The notes: generated by a model not told the origin, from the letters alone. A stretch of 64,000 nt of DNA from Pseudomonas alkylphenolica (GCF_004025535.1 NZ_QJRG01000033.1:744001-808000); one strand, 5' to 3'. Positions 30,631-39,356 are shown, numbered from the stretch's first letter. Numbers and translations are program-made.

Positions 30631-30737
30631 GGGCTGATGAGCCTCCAGGGCATTCGTTTGCCCGGCATAAGACCGGAACCTACTGAACGTTGTATGGGCA
30701 CATCCTGAGGAATCAATGCCTGGCGTGCAATCAAGCT

Positions 30738-30764
30738 GAACTTGCCAGGGCGGGTGGCCTCTGA
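30738..30764 (+). promoter_or_regulatory. AlgU (sigma-22) promoter of the osmC gene
   Basis: GAACTT (30738-30743), a 16-bp spacer and TCTGA (30760-30764) match the AlgU/RpoE consensus exactly. The expected start at about 30770 gives a ~40-nt leader before the OsmC ATG. Confidence 0.85.
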
Positions 30765-30810
30765 ATTTTAGGCTGCGCAAACCTGCGCCCTTGGTTACTC
30801 AGGAGGCATT

Positions 30811-31236
30811 ATGAAAAAGACAGCATCGGCAATCTGGCAAGGTGGCCTGAAGGACGGCAAGGGTCTGCTATCTACCGAAAGTGGTGCGCTCAAAGACAAT
30901 CCTTATGGTTTCAACACGCGCTTCGAGGGTCAACCTGGCACCAACCCGGAAGAGCTGATTGGCGCGGCCCACGCGGGGTGCTTCTCCATGGCCCTGTCGA
31001 TGCTGCTGGGTGAGGCAGGTTTCACTGCCGAGCGCATCGATACCACTGCGGAAGTGACCCTGGAAAAACAGGCTGACGGCTTTGCCATTACCGCCGTTCA
31101 CCTGATCCTCAAAGCCAAGGTACCCGGCGCCAGCGAAGCCCAGTTCCTGGAGGTGGCGAACAAGGCAAAGGCAGGCTGCCCGGTGTCAAAAGTGCTCAAC
31201 GCAACCATCAGCCTGGACGCTACGCTGGCGGGTTGA
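30811..31236 (+). CDS. OsmC family peroxiredoxin
   Basis: A 141-residue OsmC/Ohr-type thiol peroxidase that reduces organic hydroperoxides. The two redox cysteines lie in AAHAGCFSMALSMLL at about residue 56 and KAGCPVSKVL at about residue 126. SAIWQGGLKDGKGLLSTESG is the OsmC-type start. CAGGAGG precedes the ATG. An exact AlgU promoter lies 47-73 bp upstream. OsmC is more likely than Ohr because of the N-terminus and the ATG context. Confidence 0.93.
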   Translation: MKKTASAIWQGGLKDGKGLLSTESGALKDNPYGFNTRFEGQPGTNPEELIGAAHAGCFSMALSMLLGEAGFTAERIDTTAEVTLEKQADGFAITAVHLILKAKVPGASEAQFLEVANKAKAGCPVSKVLNATISLDATLAG

Positions 31237-31240
31237 AGTA

Positions 31241-31268
31241 GAACCGCGACGCGCTTCTTGTGGTCAAA
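31241..31268 (+). promoter_or_regulatory. possible AlgU-type promoter before second DUF1161 gene
   Basis: GAACCG (31241-31246), a 17-bp spacer and TCAAA (31264-31268) form an imperfect AlgU/RpoE-type promoter. The expected start is about 36 nt before the ATG at 31310. Confidence 0.45.
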
Positions 31269-31309
31269 TGGGAGTCGGCAAACTCTCTGCCGCCACAAGG
31301 AGCTGTCCC

Positions 31310-31543
31310 ATGACCCGTGTTGCAATCGCTGTGCTGGCTTCGCTGCTGGCGACCTCTGCGCTGGCTGCGCCGAAGAATTGCGAAGCGCTCAAGGCCGAGA
31401 TCGAAGCCAAGATCCAGGCCAACAATGTGAGTTCCTACACGCTGGAAATCGTGCGCAACGACGAAGTCCACGACCAGAACATGGTGGTGGGCAGCTGTGA
31501 AGGCGGCACCAAGAAAATCATCTACCAGAAGAATGACCGCTAG
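31310..31543 (+). CDS. DUF1161 family periplasmic protein (second copy)
   Basis: A 77-residue secreted protein with signal peptide TRVAIAVLASLLATSALA and two conserved cysteines (PKNCEALKAEIEAKI and GSCEGGTKKIIY). About half the residues match the first copy at 29314-29535. AAGGAG precedes the ATG. Function unknown; the possible AlgU promoter points to an envelope-stress role. Confidence 0.85.
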   Translation: MTRVAIAVLASLLATSALAAPKNCEALKAEIEAKIQANNVSSYTLEIVRNDEVHDQNMVVGSCEGGTKKIIYQKNDR

Positions 31544-31549
31544 GCCTTC

Positions 31550-31963
31550 TCAAGGTATGCAGAAGATGTCGTTCTTCTCTTCTGCCAGCAGCTTGCGCTG
31601 GGCGTCATAGAGATAGGCACTGGGCTGCATGGCCGGTGCCCGCGCTTCCAGGCGATAGCGCTTGCCGGCCTCGAAGTGGTCGTAGTTCACCTTGAGGTAG
31701 CAGGTCCGTTCCACGGGGTTGAGCGAGAAGCCACCGCCGTACACCTCGAAGTCGAAACGCACGGTCAGTTCGTGGCTACCAGGCGTTACCTGGAAAAAGC
31801 GCCCGTCCTTGAGGCGTTCGCCATCAAGCCGGTCGGCCATGACCAGCTTGCCAGGAGTCATGGTGTACAAGTCGATCCAGGCCTGTTTGCTATCGACTGG
31901 GGGCAAGGGGCTAGCGCAAGCCCCCAGGGCACTGAGGGCGATCAGCATCATTGGCTGGCGCAT
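31550..31963 (-). CDS. putative lipoprotein (paralogue of the next gene)
   Basis: A 137-residue predicted lipoprotein with an N-terminal signal ending in LGAC. The mature part begins ASPLPPVDSKQAWIDLYT. It shares its core motifs (PGSHELTVRFDFEV and CYLKVNYDHFEAGKRYRLEA) with the gene at 32017-32430. The ATG at 31963 places the lipobox at the right distance. Function unknown; likely an outer-membrane-associated beta-sheet protein. Confidence 0.8.
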   Translation of the reverse strand: MRQPMMLIALSALGACASPLPPVDSKQAWIDLYTMTPGKLVMADRLDGERLKDGRFFQVTPGSHELTVRFDFEVYGGGFSLNPVERTCYLKVNYDHFEAGKRYRLEARAPAMQPSAYLYDAQRKLLAEEKNDIFCIP

Positions 31964-32016
31964 GGCAAACTCCCGTTTGCAAACTACAAAGCACAAGCAT
32001 AGCGCCATTCACGCTA

Positions 32017-32430
32017 TCAGGTACGTTGGCAGCCCGCCGGTAGCCCTTTGCTGACCAGGTTTCGCTGTTCATCGTACAGATTGGCCCAAGGGCGGAAGCC
32101 GATACTTCCGGCTTCGATCTGATAGCGTTGCCCGGCACTGAAATCCTTGAATTTCACATTCAGCTGGCAATCGCGCCATAGCGGTTCGCTGCTTGGGCCG
32201 ATGTTGCTTGGCGTCACCAGGAACTGGTAACGCACGGTCAATTCGTGGCTGCCCGGCTGGACTTCGAAATAGCGCTTGTCTGCCCAGTCGCGATCATCCA
32301 CCTGCAGGGCATGCAGGGATTCGTCCGGATTGGGTGCAAGGTCAATCCAGGCCTGGTTGGGATCGGCAGGGGGCAAGACGGCGCAGCCGGTCAACAGCAC
32401 CATACCGCCAAGGACGAGCAGTGTACGCAT
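32017..32430 (-). CDS. putative lipoprotein (tandem paralogue)
   Basis: A 137-residue predicted lipoprotein with lipobox LTGC. The mature protein begins AVLPPADPNQAWIDLAP and carries PGSHELTVRYQFLV and CQLNVKFKDFSAGQRYQIEAG. It is the same length as and clearly homologous to the gene just downstream (31550-31963), so the pair arose by tandem duplication. Function unknown. Confidence 0.8.
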   Translation of the reverse strand: MRTLLVLGGMVLLTGCAVLPPADPNQAWIDLAPNPDESLHALQVDDRDWADKRYFEVQPGSHELTVRYQFLVTPSNIGPSSEPLWRDCQLNVKFKDFSAGQRYQIEAGSIGFRPWANLYDEQRNLVSKGLPAGCQRT

Positions 32431-32496
32431 GGTAAAACTCCAGCTGGGCAGGATAGTCTGGAAGCGGATGAGCACTTGAGCGAGACAACGGGACGG

Positions 32497-33600
32497 ATGC
32501 TTCGACTATTTCTTTTATTGCGCTCAAGTCTTGGGGCACTCGACCATTTTTTTCGCTACTTGGTTCCCCTGTTGGTGTTCGGGCTGCTGAACGGTTGTTC
32601 CAGCATCGATTACTACGGGCAACTGGCTAGCGGGCAGTTGCAGCTGTTACAGGCGCGAAAACCCGTGGCCGAACTGATAGCCGACCCCGCGACCCCGGCG
32701 AAGCTGCGTCAGCATCTGATGCAGGCCGAGCAGGCCCGGGCCTTCGCCAGTGCGCAGCTTCGACTGCCGGATAACCGCAGTTACCGGGTGTATGCCGACA
32801 TAGGCCGACCCTTCGTGGTCTGGAATGTGTTCGCCACGCCGGAGTTCTCTCTCGAGCCGCAAACCCATTGCTTCCCGATTGCCGGTTGCGTCGCCTACCG
32901 CGGTTACTACAGCCAGGGCGCGGCACGGGGCGCCGCAGCACTACAGAAGCAGCAGGGGCTGGATGTGTATGTCGGCGGCGTCGAGGCCTATTCGACCCTG
33001 GGCTGGTTCGATGACCCGATCCTCAGTTCCATGCTCGGTTGGGGCGACGAGCGCTTGGCGACCGTGATCTTTCATGAGCTGGCGCACCAGCGCGTGTATG
33101 TGCGCGACGACACGGCGTTCAACGAATCTTTTGCCACCTTCGTGGAGCAGGAAGGCACCCGCCAGTGGCGTGCGGCACGTGGCCTGCAGGCGCAATCCGA
33201 GGATGATGGAGGGCAACGCGACCAGTTCGTCACGTTGGTGCTGGCCAGCCGGGAGCGGCTGAAGACGTTGTATGCCTCGCCGCTGACCGCGCCTGCCAAG
33301 CGAGCCGGCAAGCAGGCTGAGTTTGAACGGCTACGCCGTGATTACCGGGCGCTGCGTGACAGCCAGTGGCAGGGTAAAGGGCGGTATGACGCCTGGATCA
33401 ATGCGCCGATGAACAATGCCAAGCTATTGCCCTTCGGCTTGTATGACCAGTGGGTACCTGCTTTTGCGCAGCTTTTTGTTCAGGCCGGCAAGGACTGGGA
33501 CGTGTTTTATCGGCAGGTTGAAGCCTTGGGCAAGTTGCCGCGTGAGCAGCGCCGGCAGGTATTGAAAGGTTTCGACCTTTCGCCAGCCAACCGGCGATAG
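32497..33600 (+). CDS. putative zinc aminopeptidase lipoprotein (Aminopep family)
   Basis: A 367-residue protein of the uncharacterised Aminopep family (PF10023). An N-terminal hydrophobic stretch ends in the lipobox LLNGC at about residue 34. The zinc site is FHELAHQ with His193, Glu194 and His197. A downstream glutamate is offered by FNESFATFVE about 10 residues later. It is probably a periplasmic or outer-membrane-tethered peptidase; the name comes from sequence prediction, not assays. I chose the ATG at 32497, which leaves a normal signal sequence. It is divergent from the lipoprotein pair. Confidence 0.82.
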   Translation: MLRLFLLLRSSLGALDHFFRYLVPLLVFGLLNGCSSIDYYGQLASGQLQLLQARKPVAELIADPATPAKLRQHLMQAEQARAFASAQLRLPDNRSYRVYADIGRPFVVWNVFATPEFSLEPQTHCFPIAGCVAYRGYYSQGAARGAAALQKQQGLDVYVGGVEAYSTLGWFDDPILSSMLGWGDERLATVIFHELAHQRVYVRDDTAFNESFATFVEQEGTRQWRAARGLQAQSEDDGGQRDQFVTLVLASRERLKTLYASPLTAPAKRAGKQAEFERLRRDYRALRDSQWQGKGRYDAWINAPMNNAKLLPFGLYDQWVPAFAQLFVQAGKDWDVFYRQVEALGKLPREQRRQVLKGFDLSPANRR

Positions 33601-33605
33601 CGCCT

Positions 33606-34256
33606 TCAAGTCCGCAGAAAGGCCTGGTGCAGTTCCTGTAACGTGGCGAAGTGATACGCAGGCTGTTCGGCCGTCAGCTCTTCATGACTACCAAAGCCAT
33701 AGCCCACCGCCACGGCTTCCAGACCATTGCTGCGGGCACCGATCAGGTCGTGTTTGCGGTCGCCGATCATCAGCGTCTGCGCAGGGTCCAGCTGTTCTTC
33801 GGCCAGCAGGTGAGCGATCAGCTCGACCTTGTTGGTACGGGTGCCGTCGAGTTCGCTGCCGTAGATCACCTTGAAGTGATGATCGAATTCGAAGTGGCGG
33901 GCAATTTCGCGGGCGAACTCCCAGGGTTTCGACGTGGCGATGTACAGCGTCCTGCCCTGCCCGTTCAAGGCTTCAAGCAATGGCTGGACACCATCGAACA
34001 CCAGGTTCTCGTACAAGCCGGTGACCTTGAAACGTTCACGGTAGAAATTAACGGCCTGCCAGGCCTTGGCCTCGTCGAAGCTGTAGAACTGCATGAATGC
34101 CTGCAGCAGCGGCGGGCCGATGAAGTGCTCAAGGCGCGCCAGGTCCGGCTCGTCGATGCCAAGCTTGGCCAGGGCGTACTGGATCGAGCGGGTGATGCCC
34201 AGGCGCGGGTCGGTCAGGGTGCCGTCGAGGTCGAACAGAATGTTTTGCTGGTGCAT
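33606..34256 (-). CDS. HAD family hydrolase (phosphoglycolate phosphatase-like)
   Basis: A 216-residue HAD phosphatase. Motif I is ILFDLDGTLTDPRLG at residues 5-19. Motif II is LYIATSKPWEFA, and motif III/IV is MIGDRKHDLIGARSNG near residue 164. The Cof/Gph-like cap is present. The in-frame GTG at 34289 overlaps the gamma-CA stop (GTGA), but the ATG at 34256 gives the usual N-terminus MHQQNILFDLDG. It may remove phosphate from a small metabolite; the precise substrate is unknown. Confidence 0.85.
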   Translation of the reverse strand: MHQQNILFDLDGTLTDPRLGITRSIQYALAKLGIDEPDLARLEHFIGPPLLQAFMQFYSFDEAKAWQAVNFYRERFKVTGLYENLVFDGVQPLLEALNGQGRTLYIATSKPWEFAREIARHFEFDHHFKVIYGSELDGTRTNKVELIAHLLAEEQLDPAQTLMIGDRKHDLIGARSNGLEAVAVGYGFGSHEELTAEQPAYHFATLQELHQAFLRT

Positions 34257-34285
34257 GGTGGTCTCGCTAATGGCTGTCGGCAGGG

Positions 34286-34834
34286 TCACTCAGGCAGGTG
34301 GTAGCCTTCGGCCAGGTGCTGGTCTTTGAGTTTCACGTAGTTGCTGGCGCTGTAGGGGAAGAAGGCGCGCTCCTTCTCGGTCAGGGCGCGGGCCTGTTTG
34401 ACCGGGCTGCCGACATACAGAAAGCCGCTTTGCAGGCGTTTGCCCGGTGGCACCAGGCTGCCTGCGCCGATGATCACCTCGTCTTCGACCACTGCACCGT
34501 CCATGATGGTGCTGCCCATGCCGACCAGAATCCGGTTGCCCAGGGTACAACCATGCAGCATCACTTTGTGACCGATGGTCACTTCGTCGCCGATCAGCAA
34601 CGGAAAGCCGTCAGGGTTGAAGGGCCCAGCGTGGGTAATGTGCAACACGCTGCCGTCCTGCACACTGGTGCGCGCGCCGATGCGGATACGGTGCATGTCG
34701 CCGCGGATCACGGTCAGCGGCCATACCGAGCTGTCCGCACCGATCTCGACATCCCCCAGCACCACTGCACTGCGGTCCACGAAGGCGCGTTCGCCCAGGC
34801 GGGGTGAATGGTTCTGGAAGCTGCGGATGGCCAT
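34286..34834 (-). CDS. gamma carbonic anhydrase family protein (YrdA-like)
   Basis: A 182-residue left-handed beta-helix protein of hexapeptide repeats, of the gamma-CA/YrdA/PaaY group. Histidines that could bind metal are in LHITHAG, IGHKVMLHG and related positions. Many members have lost or altered carbonic anhydrase activity, so the biochemical role is open. It is divergent from prlC and followed by the HAD phosphatase gene. Confidence 0.88.
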   Translation of the reverse strand: MAIRSFQNHSPRLGERAFVDRSAVVLGDVEIGADSSVWPLTVIRGDMHRIRIGARTSVQDGSVLHITHAGPFNPDGFPLLIGDEVTIGHKVMLHGCTLGNRILVGMGSTIMDGAVVEDEVIIGAGSLVPPGKRLQSGFLYVGSPVKQARALTEKERAFFPYSASNYVKLKDQHLAEGYHLPE

Positions 34835-34925
34835 GATAGGGACTCTCTTTAGTGTTGATAGGGCTGCGGTCGGCGTCGATTGTAATTAAGATGGTCGCGT
34901 GTTTCTTCTGCCAAGGTGTTTAACC

Positions 34926-36977
34926 GTGAGTGCGAACAACCCGCTACTGCAGCCTTATGACTTGCCGCCCTTCTCGGCAATCCGCGCCGAGCATGTGCAG
35001 CCGGCGATTGAACAGATCCTGGCCGACAACCGTACCGCCATTGCCACCATTCTCAAGTCCCAGGGCCAGCAGCCAAGCTGGGCCGGCCTGGTGCTGGCCA
35101 TGGACGAACTCAATGACCGCCTGGGCGCAGCCTGGAGCCCGGTCAGCCACCTCAATGCCGTATGCAACAGCGCCGAACTGCGCGAAGCCTACGAAGGCTG
35201 CCTGCCGGCATTGAGTGCCTATGCCACTGAACTGGGGCAGAACCGCGAGCTGTTCAAGGCGTATGAGGCGCTGATTGCCAGCCCTGAAGCCGCCGGTTTC
35301 GATGTCGCCCAGAAGACTATTCTGGAACACGCCCTGCGTGACTTCCGCCTGTCGGGTATCGACCTGCCGGCAGATAAACAAAAGCGTTATGCCGAAGTGC
35401 AGAGCAAGCTCAGCGAACTGGGCAGTCGTTTCTCCAACCAGCTGCTCGACGCTACCCAGGCCTGGACCAAGCACGTGGCCGATGAAGCCGCGCTGGCCGG
35501 CCTGACCGATTCGGCCAAGGCACAGATGGCCGCCGCCGCCCAGGCGAAAGGCCTGGATGGCTGGCTGATCAGCCTGGAATTCCCCAGCTACTACGCGGTA
35601 ATGACTTACGCCGAAGACCGCGCCCTGCGTGAGGAGCTTTACGCGGCCTACTGCACCCGTGCCTCCGACCAGGGCCCCAATGCCGGTCAGTTCGACAACG
35701 GCCCGGTAATGCGTGAAATCCTCGACCTGCGTCAGGAACTGGCCGAGCTGCTGGGCTATGCCAACTACGCCGAGCTGAGCCTGGCGACGAAGATGGCCGA
35801 GTCCAGTGACCAGGTGCTGAGCTTCCTGCGCGACCTGGCCAAGCGCAGCAAACCATTTGCCGCCCAGGACCTGGTCCAGCTCAAGGCTTATGCCGCCGAG
35901 CAAGGCTGCCCAGACCTGCAGAGTTGGGACAGCGGCTTCTACGGGGAAAAACTGCGTGAACAGCGTTACAGCGTTTCCCAGGAAACCCTGCGCGCCTACT
36001 TCCCGATCGACAAGGTGCTGTCCGGCCTGTTTGCCATTGTTCAGCGCCTGTACGGTATCGAAATTGCTGAACTCAAAGGCTTTGACACCTGGCATCCGGA
36101 TGTCCGCCTGTTCGAAATCAAGGAGCACGGCCAGCACGTCGGGCGTTTCTTCTTCGACCTGTATGCCCGTGCCAACAAGCGTGGCGGTGCCTGGATGGAT
36201 GGTGCGCGCGATCGTCGCCGTACTGAAGCAGGCGAGCTGCAAAGCCCGGTGGCCAACCTGGTGTGCAACTTCACCCCGGCAGCACCTGGCAAGCCTGCGC
36301 TGCTGACCCACGATGAAGTCACTACGCTGTTCCACGAGTTCGGTCACGGCTTGCACCACCTGCTGACGCGTATCGATCACGCCGGTGTGTCCGGGATCAA
36401 TGGCGTGGCCTGGGACGCCGTGGAGCTGCCAAGCCAGTTCATGGAAAACTGGTGCTGGGAGCCCGAAGGCCTGGCGCTGATTTCCGCTCACTACGAAAGC
36501 GGCGATGCCCTGCCCCAGGACCTGCTGGAAAAAATGCTGGCGGCGAAGAACTTCCAGTCCGGCCTGATGATGGTCCGCCAGCTGGAGTTCTCGCTGTTCG
36601 ACTTCGAACTGCATGCCAGCCATGGCGACGGCCGCAGTGTGCTTGAGGTGCTTGAAGGCGTGCGCGACGAGGTCTCGGTCATGCGTCCACCGGCGTACAA
36701 CCGCTTCCCCAACAGCTTTGCGCATATCTTTGCCGGCGGTTACGCCGCGGGTTACTACAGCTACAAGTGGGCTGAAGTGCTTTCTGCTGATGCCTTCTCG
36801 CGTTTCGAGGAAGAAGGTGTGCTCAACGCGCAGACCGGTCGCGCTTTCCGTGAAGCCATCCTGGCCCGCGGTGGTTCCCAGGAGCCGATGCTGCTGTTCG
36901 TCGACTTCCGTGGCCGTGAGCCGTCAATCGATGCACTCTTGCGTCACAGTGGCCTGAGTGAGGAAGTGGCGGCATGA
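34926..36977 (+). CDS. prlC: oligopeptidase A
   Basis: A 683-residue M3-family zinc metallopeptidase that degrades short peptides, including cleaved signal peptides, in the cytoplasm. The zinc site is TLFHEFGHGLHHLL with His470, Glu471 and His474, and the third ligand Glu lies in the WCWEPEGLALIS region downstream. The start is GTG at 34926 (MSANNPLLQPYDLPPFS), giving the usual length. Its stop overlaps the yheV ATG by 4 bp. Confidence 0.96.
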   Translation: MSANNPLLQPYDLPPFSAIRAEHVQPAIEQILADNRTAIATILKSQGQQPSWAGLVLAMDELNDRLGAAWSPVSHLNAVCNSAELREAYEGCLPALSAYATELGQNRELFKAYEALIASPEAAGFDVAQKTILEHALRDFRLSGIDLPADKQKRYAEVQSKLSELGSRFSNQLLDATQAWTKHVADEAALAGLTDSAKAQMAAAAQAKGLDGWLISLEFPSYYAVMTYAEDRALREELYAAYCTRASDQGPNAGQFDNGPVMREILDLRQELAELLGYANYAELSLATKMAESSDQVLSFLRDLAKRSKPFAAQDLVQLKAYAAEQGCPDLQSWDSGFYGEKLREQRYSVSQETLRAYFPIDKVLSGLFAIVQRLYGIEIAELKGFDTWHPDVRLFEIKEHGQHVGRFFFDLYARANKRGGAWMDGARDRRRTEAGELQSPVANLVCNFTPAAPGKPALLTHDEVTTLFHEFGHGLHHLLTRIDHAGVSGINGVAWDAVELPSQFMENWCWEPEGLALISAHYESGDALPQDLLEKMLAAKNFQSGLMMVRQLEFSLFDFELHASHGDGRSVLEVLEGVRDEVSVMRPPAYNRFPNSFAHIFAGGYAAGYYSYKWAEVLSADAFSRFEEEGVLNAQTGRAFREAILARGGSQEPMLLFVDFRGREPSIDALLRHSGLSEEVAA

Positions 36978-37255
36978 GTGATGCGCCCGTGATCAAGACG
37001 AAAAAGCGCTTTATCGCCGGGGCGGTTTGCCCGGCGTGCAGCGAGCCGGACAAATTGATGATGTGGAGCGAAGACAGCGTTCCGCACCGTGAATGCGTGG
37101 CGTGCGGGTTCTCCGACACCCTCAACGAGCAGGGTTTGTCGGTGCCCAAGGAGCTGGGTACCCGGGTCAACAAGGTCGAAGTGAAAGCGGCCGAGGCCAA
37201 GGTGCAGACGGTACAGTTCTTCCCCAATCCCAAGCTGAAGAAGCCGGCTGAATAA
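36974..37255 (+). CDS. YheV family putative zinc ribbon protein
   Basis: A 93-residue small protein with two CxxC pairs: AVCPACSEP at about residues 17-25 and HRECVACGFS at about 38-47, forming a probable zinc ribbon. Its ATG overlaps the prlC stop by 4 bp, a pairing conserved in pseudomonads. The role is unknown, perhaps an accessory to prlC. Confidence 0.88.
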   Translation: MSDAPVIKTKKRFIAGAVCPACSEPDKLMMWSEDSVPHRECVACGFSDTLNEQGLSVPKELGTRVNKVEVKAAEAKVQTVQFFPNPKLKKPAE

Positions 37256-37296
37256 GCGCGATCGGCGGTACTGGAACCTGTAACTCACCTCGGGTA

Positions 37297-37312
37297 CTGT
37301 ATATAAAAACAG
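37297..37312 (+). promoter_or_regulatory. LexA (SOS) box
   Basis: CTGTATATAAAAACAG is a full CTG-N10-CAG LexA operator with the favoured TATATAA-type centre. It lies 19 bp before the radical SAM gene, where a LexA repressor would block transcription. Confidence 0.9.
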
Positions 37313-37330
37313 TATCCGGGGTGTCGTTCA

Positions 37331-38392
37331 ATGTTCCCTCCTCAAGGGCCGCAACGGGGGCGTGGCACGACCAGTAACCCCCACAATCGATTCGCCCCAC
37401 GCCAATCGGTCGCCGAGGATGACGGCTGGTACCAGGAAGTGCCGCTAACCCAGGGTACCGAGGTGCGCATTGAAACGGCCAAGAGCATCATCACCCGCAA
37501 CAGCTCTCCCGACCTGCCCTTCGACCGCTCGATCAATCCTTACCGTGGCTGTGAACATGGCTGCATCTACTGTTATGCGCGGCCCAGCCATGCCTATTGG
37601 GATTTGTCCCCGGGGCTGGATTTTGAAACCAAGCTGATCGCCAAGACCAACGCCGCCACCGTACTTGAGCAGCAACTGAGCAAGCCAGGCTATGTCTGTG
37701 CGCCCATCAACCTGGGCTCCAACACCGACCCGTACCAACCCATCGAACGCGAGCAACAACTGACCCGGCGATTGCTGGAGGTGCTGCTGCGCTACCGGCA
37801 CCCGGTCACCATCGTCACCAAAGGCTCGCTGGTTCTGCGCGACCTCGATCTGCTCACCGAGCTGGCGCAACAGCGCCTGGTAAGCGTGATGATCAGCCTC
37901 ACCACGCTGGACGACGAACTCAAACGCACTCTTGAGCCTCGCGCAGCGGCGCCCAAAGCCCGCTTGCGGGCGATTCGCGTGCTCAGTGAGGCCGGCGTTC
38001 CCGTCGGTGTGTTGTGCTCGCCGATGATCCCGATGATCAACGACAGCGAACTGGAGCACTTGCTGGAGGCTGCCAGGGACGCTGGTGCACGCAGTGCCGC
38101 TTACATGATGTTGCGCCTGCCGCTGGAGGTCGCGCCATTGTTCGAGCAGTGGTTGCAGGATCATTATCCGCAACGGGCCGAGCACGTCCTGAGCCTTATT
38201 CGCCAGAGCCGCGGCGGTGAGTTGTACGACAGCCGATTCGGTGCACGCATGCGCGGTGAGGGGATATTTGCCGAGCTGCTGGCGCAGCGTTTCAGCAAGA
38301 CGATTCGCCGTTTGGGTTTGAATCAGCGTGAAGGCTATGCCCTTGATTGCAGTGTCTTTTGCCCGCCTGGCAGGCAGATGTCGTTGCTCTGA
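37331..38392 (+). CDS. PA0069-type radical SAM protein (SplB-like), SOS-regulated
   Basis: A 353-residue radical SAM enzyme with a non-standard cluster motif, CEHGCIYC: Cys74, Cys78 and Cys81 bind the 4Fe-4S cluster (CX3CX2C). It resembles the spore photoproduct lyase group. A full LexA box lies just upstream, and the P. aeruginosa homologue PA0069 is a reported SOS-regulon member. The role is therefore inferred to be a DNA-damage response, possibly direct repair. No substrate is known. Confidence 0.9.
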   Translation: MFPPQGPQRGRGTTSNPHNRFAPRQSVAEDDGWYQEVPLTQGTEVRIETAKSIITRNSSPDLPFDRSINPYRGCEHGCIYCYARPSHAYWDLSPGLDFETKLIAKTNAATVLEQQLSKPGYVCAPINLGSNTDPYQPIEREQQLTRRLLEVLLRYRHPVTIVTKGSLVLRDLDLLTELAQQRLVSVMISLTTLDDELKRTLEPRAAAPKARLRAIRVLSEAGVPVGVLCSPMIPMINDSELEHLLEAARDAGARSAAYMMLRLPLEVAPLFEQWLQDHYPQRAEHVLSLIRQSRGGELYDSRFGARMRGEGIFAELLAQRFSKTIRRLGLNQREGYALDCSVFCPPGRQMSLL

Positions 38393-38636
38393 TCTGGGTA
38401 GTGGGTATTGGCCATTGATGGTTTTTTGATATTATTTATGGCAGTCTTTTCCGGTCTGGAACGCCCGTTCTAGAGCCTCTGCATTCAGTTTGAGTTAAGT
38501 TTCGCCGAGTAGCGTAGGAATTCAGCCAGCAACTGATGTGATTGTTGGTGCGCATGTGTCATCCAAATGACATACGCCGTTTGAATCATCAACCCGGTAA
38601 AATGGATTTAACCCAAACCGTCAAAGAGGATGAATC
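38393..38636. other. intergenic region upstream of the beta carbonic anhydrase
   Basis: This 244-bp gap is more AT-rich than the flanks (for example GATATTATTTATGG near 38429) and must hold the promoter of the carbonic anhydrase gene. AGAGGA at 38625-38630 is its ribosome site. I see no recognisable operator or hairpin. Confidence 0.4.
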
Positions 38637-39356
38637 ATGCCCGTCAAGGACCCATCCAAGGTTGTTCCGGACGTACCTGCCGAGAGCGCCGATGCAGCGC
38701 TGAAGCATATTGTCGACGGCTTTCTGCGCTTTCATCACGATGTCTTCCCTGAACAGCAGGAGCTTTTCAAGAAGCTCGCTACCGCGCAAAAGCCCCGTGC
38801 GATGTTCATCACCTGTGCCGACTCACGCATCGTCCCCGAGCTGATCACCCAGAGTTCCCCTGGCGACCTGTTCGTCACCCGTAACGTCGGTAACGTCGTT
38901 CCTCCCTACGGACAGATGAACGGTGGTGTATCTACCGCCATCGAATATGCCGTGCTGGCGCTGGGCGTACACCACATCATCATTTGCGGTCACTCCGATT
39001 GCGGTGCCATGCGCGCGGTACTCAACCCGCAGTCGCTGGAGAAGATGCCGACGGTAAAGGCCTGGCTGCGCCATGCCGAAGTGGCGCGCACCGTGGTTGA
39101 AGACAACTGCTCGTGCGGCACCGAACACGAAAGCATGCAGGTGCTGACCAAAGAAAACGTCATCGCCCAGTTGCACCACCTGCGCACGCACCCTTCGGTC
39201 GCATCGCGTCTGGCTGCCGGTCAGTTGTACATCCATGGCTGGATCTATGACATCGAGTCCAGCCAGATCGAAGCGTACGACGCTGAAAGCGATCGTTTCC
39301 TGCCCCTGGCTGCGGGTCAGCCAATCCCCTGCGCATCGCCGAGAGGACGCTACTAA
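38637..39356 (+). CDS. beta-class carbonic anhydrase
   Basis: A 239-residue zinc enzyme interconverting CO2 and bicarbonate. Zinc ligands are Cys60 (with Asp62 and Arg64, in FITCADSRIVPE), His119 and Cys122 (ICGHSDCGAM). The order and spacing are those of bacterial Can/CynT-type enzymes. A SulP transporter gene follows on the same strand, suggesting a bicarbonate-handling unit. Confidence 0.95.
   Translation: MPVKDPSKVVPDVPAESADAALKHIVDGFLRFHHDVFPEQQELFKKLATAQKPRAMFITCADSRIVPELITQSSPGDLFVTRNVGNVVPPYGQMNGGVSTAIEYAVLALGVHHIIICGHSDCGAMRAVLNPQSLEKMPTVKAWLRHAEVARTVVEDNCSCGTEHESMQVLTKENVIAQLHHLRTHPSVASRLAAGQLYIHGWIYDIESSQIEAYDAESDRFLPLAAGQPIPCASPRGRY

Noticed and set aside
34944..36725. A 593-codon antisense frame opposite prlC
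   Set aside because: prlC is unambiguous with its zinc motif; the antisense translation has no motif and atypical composition.
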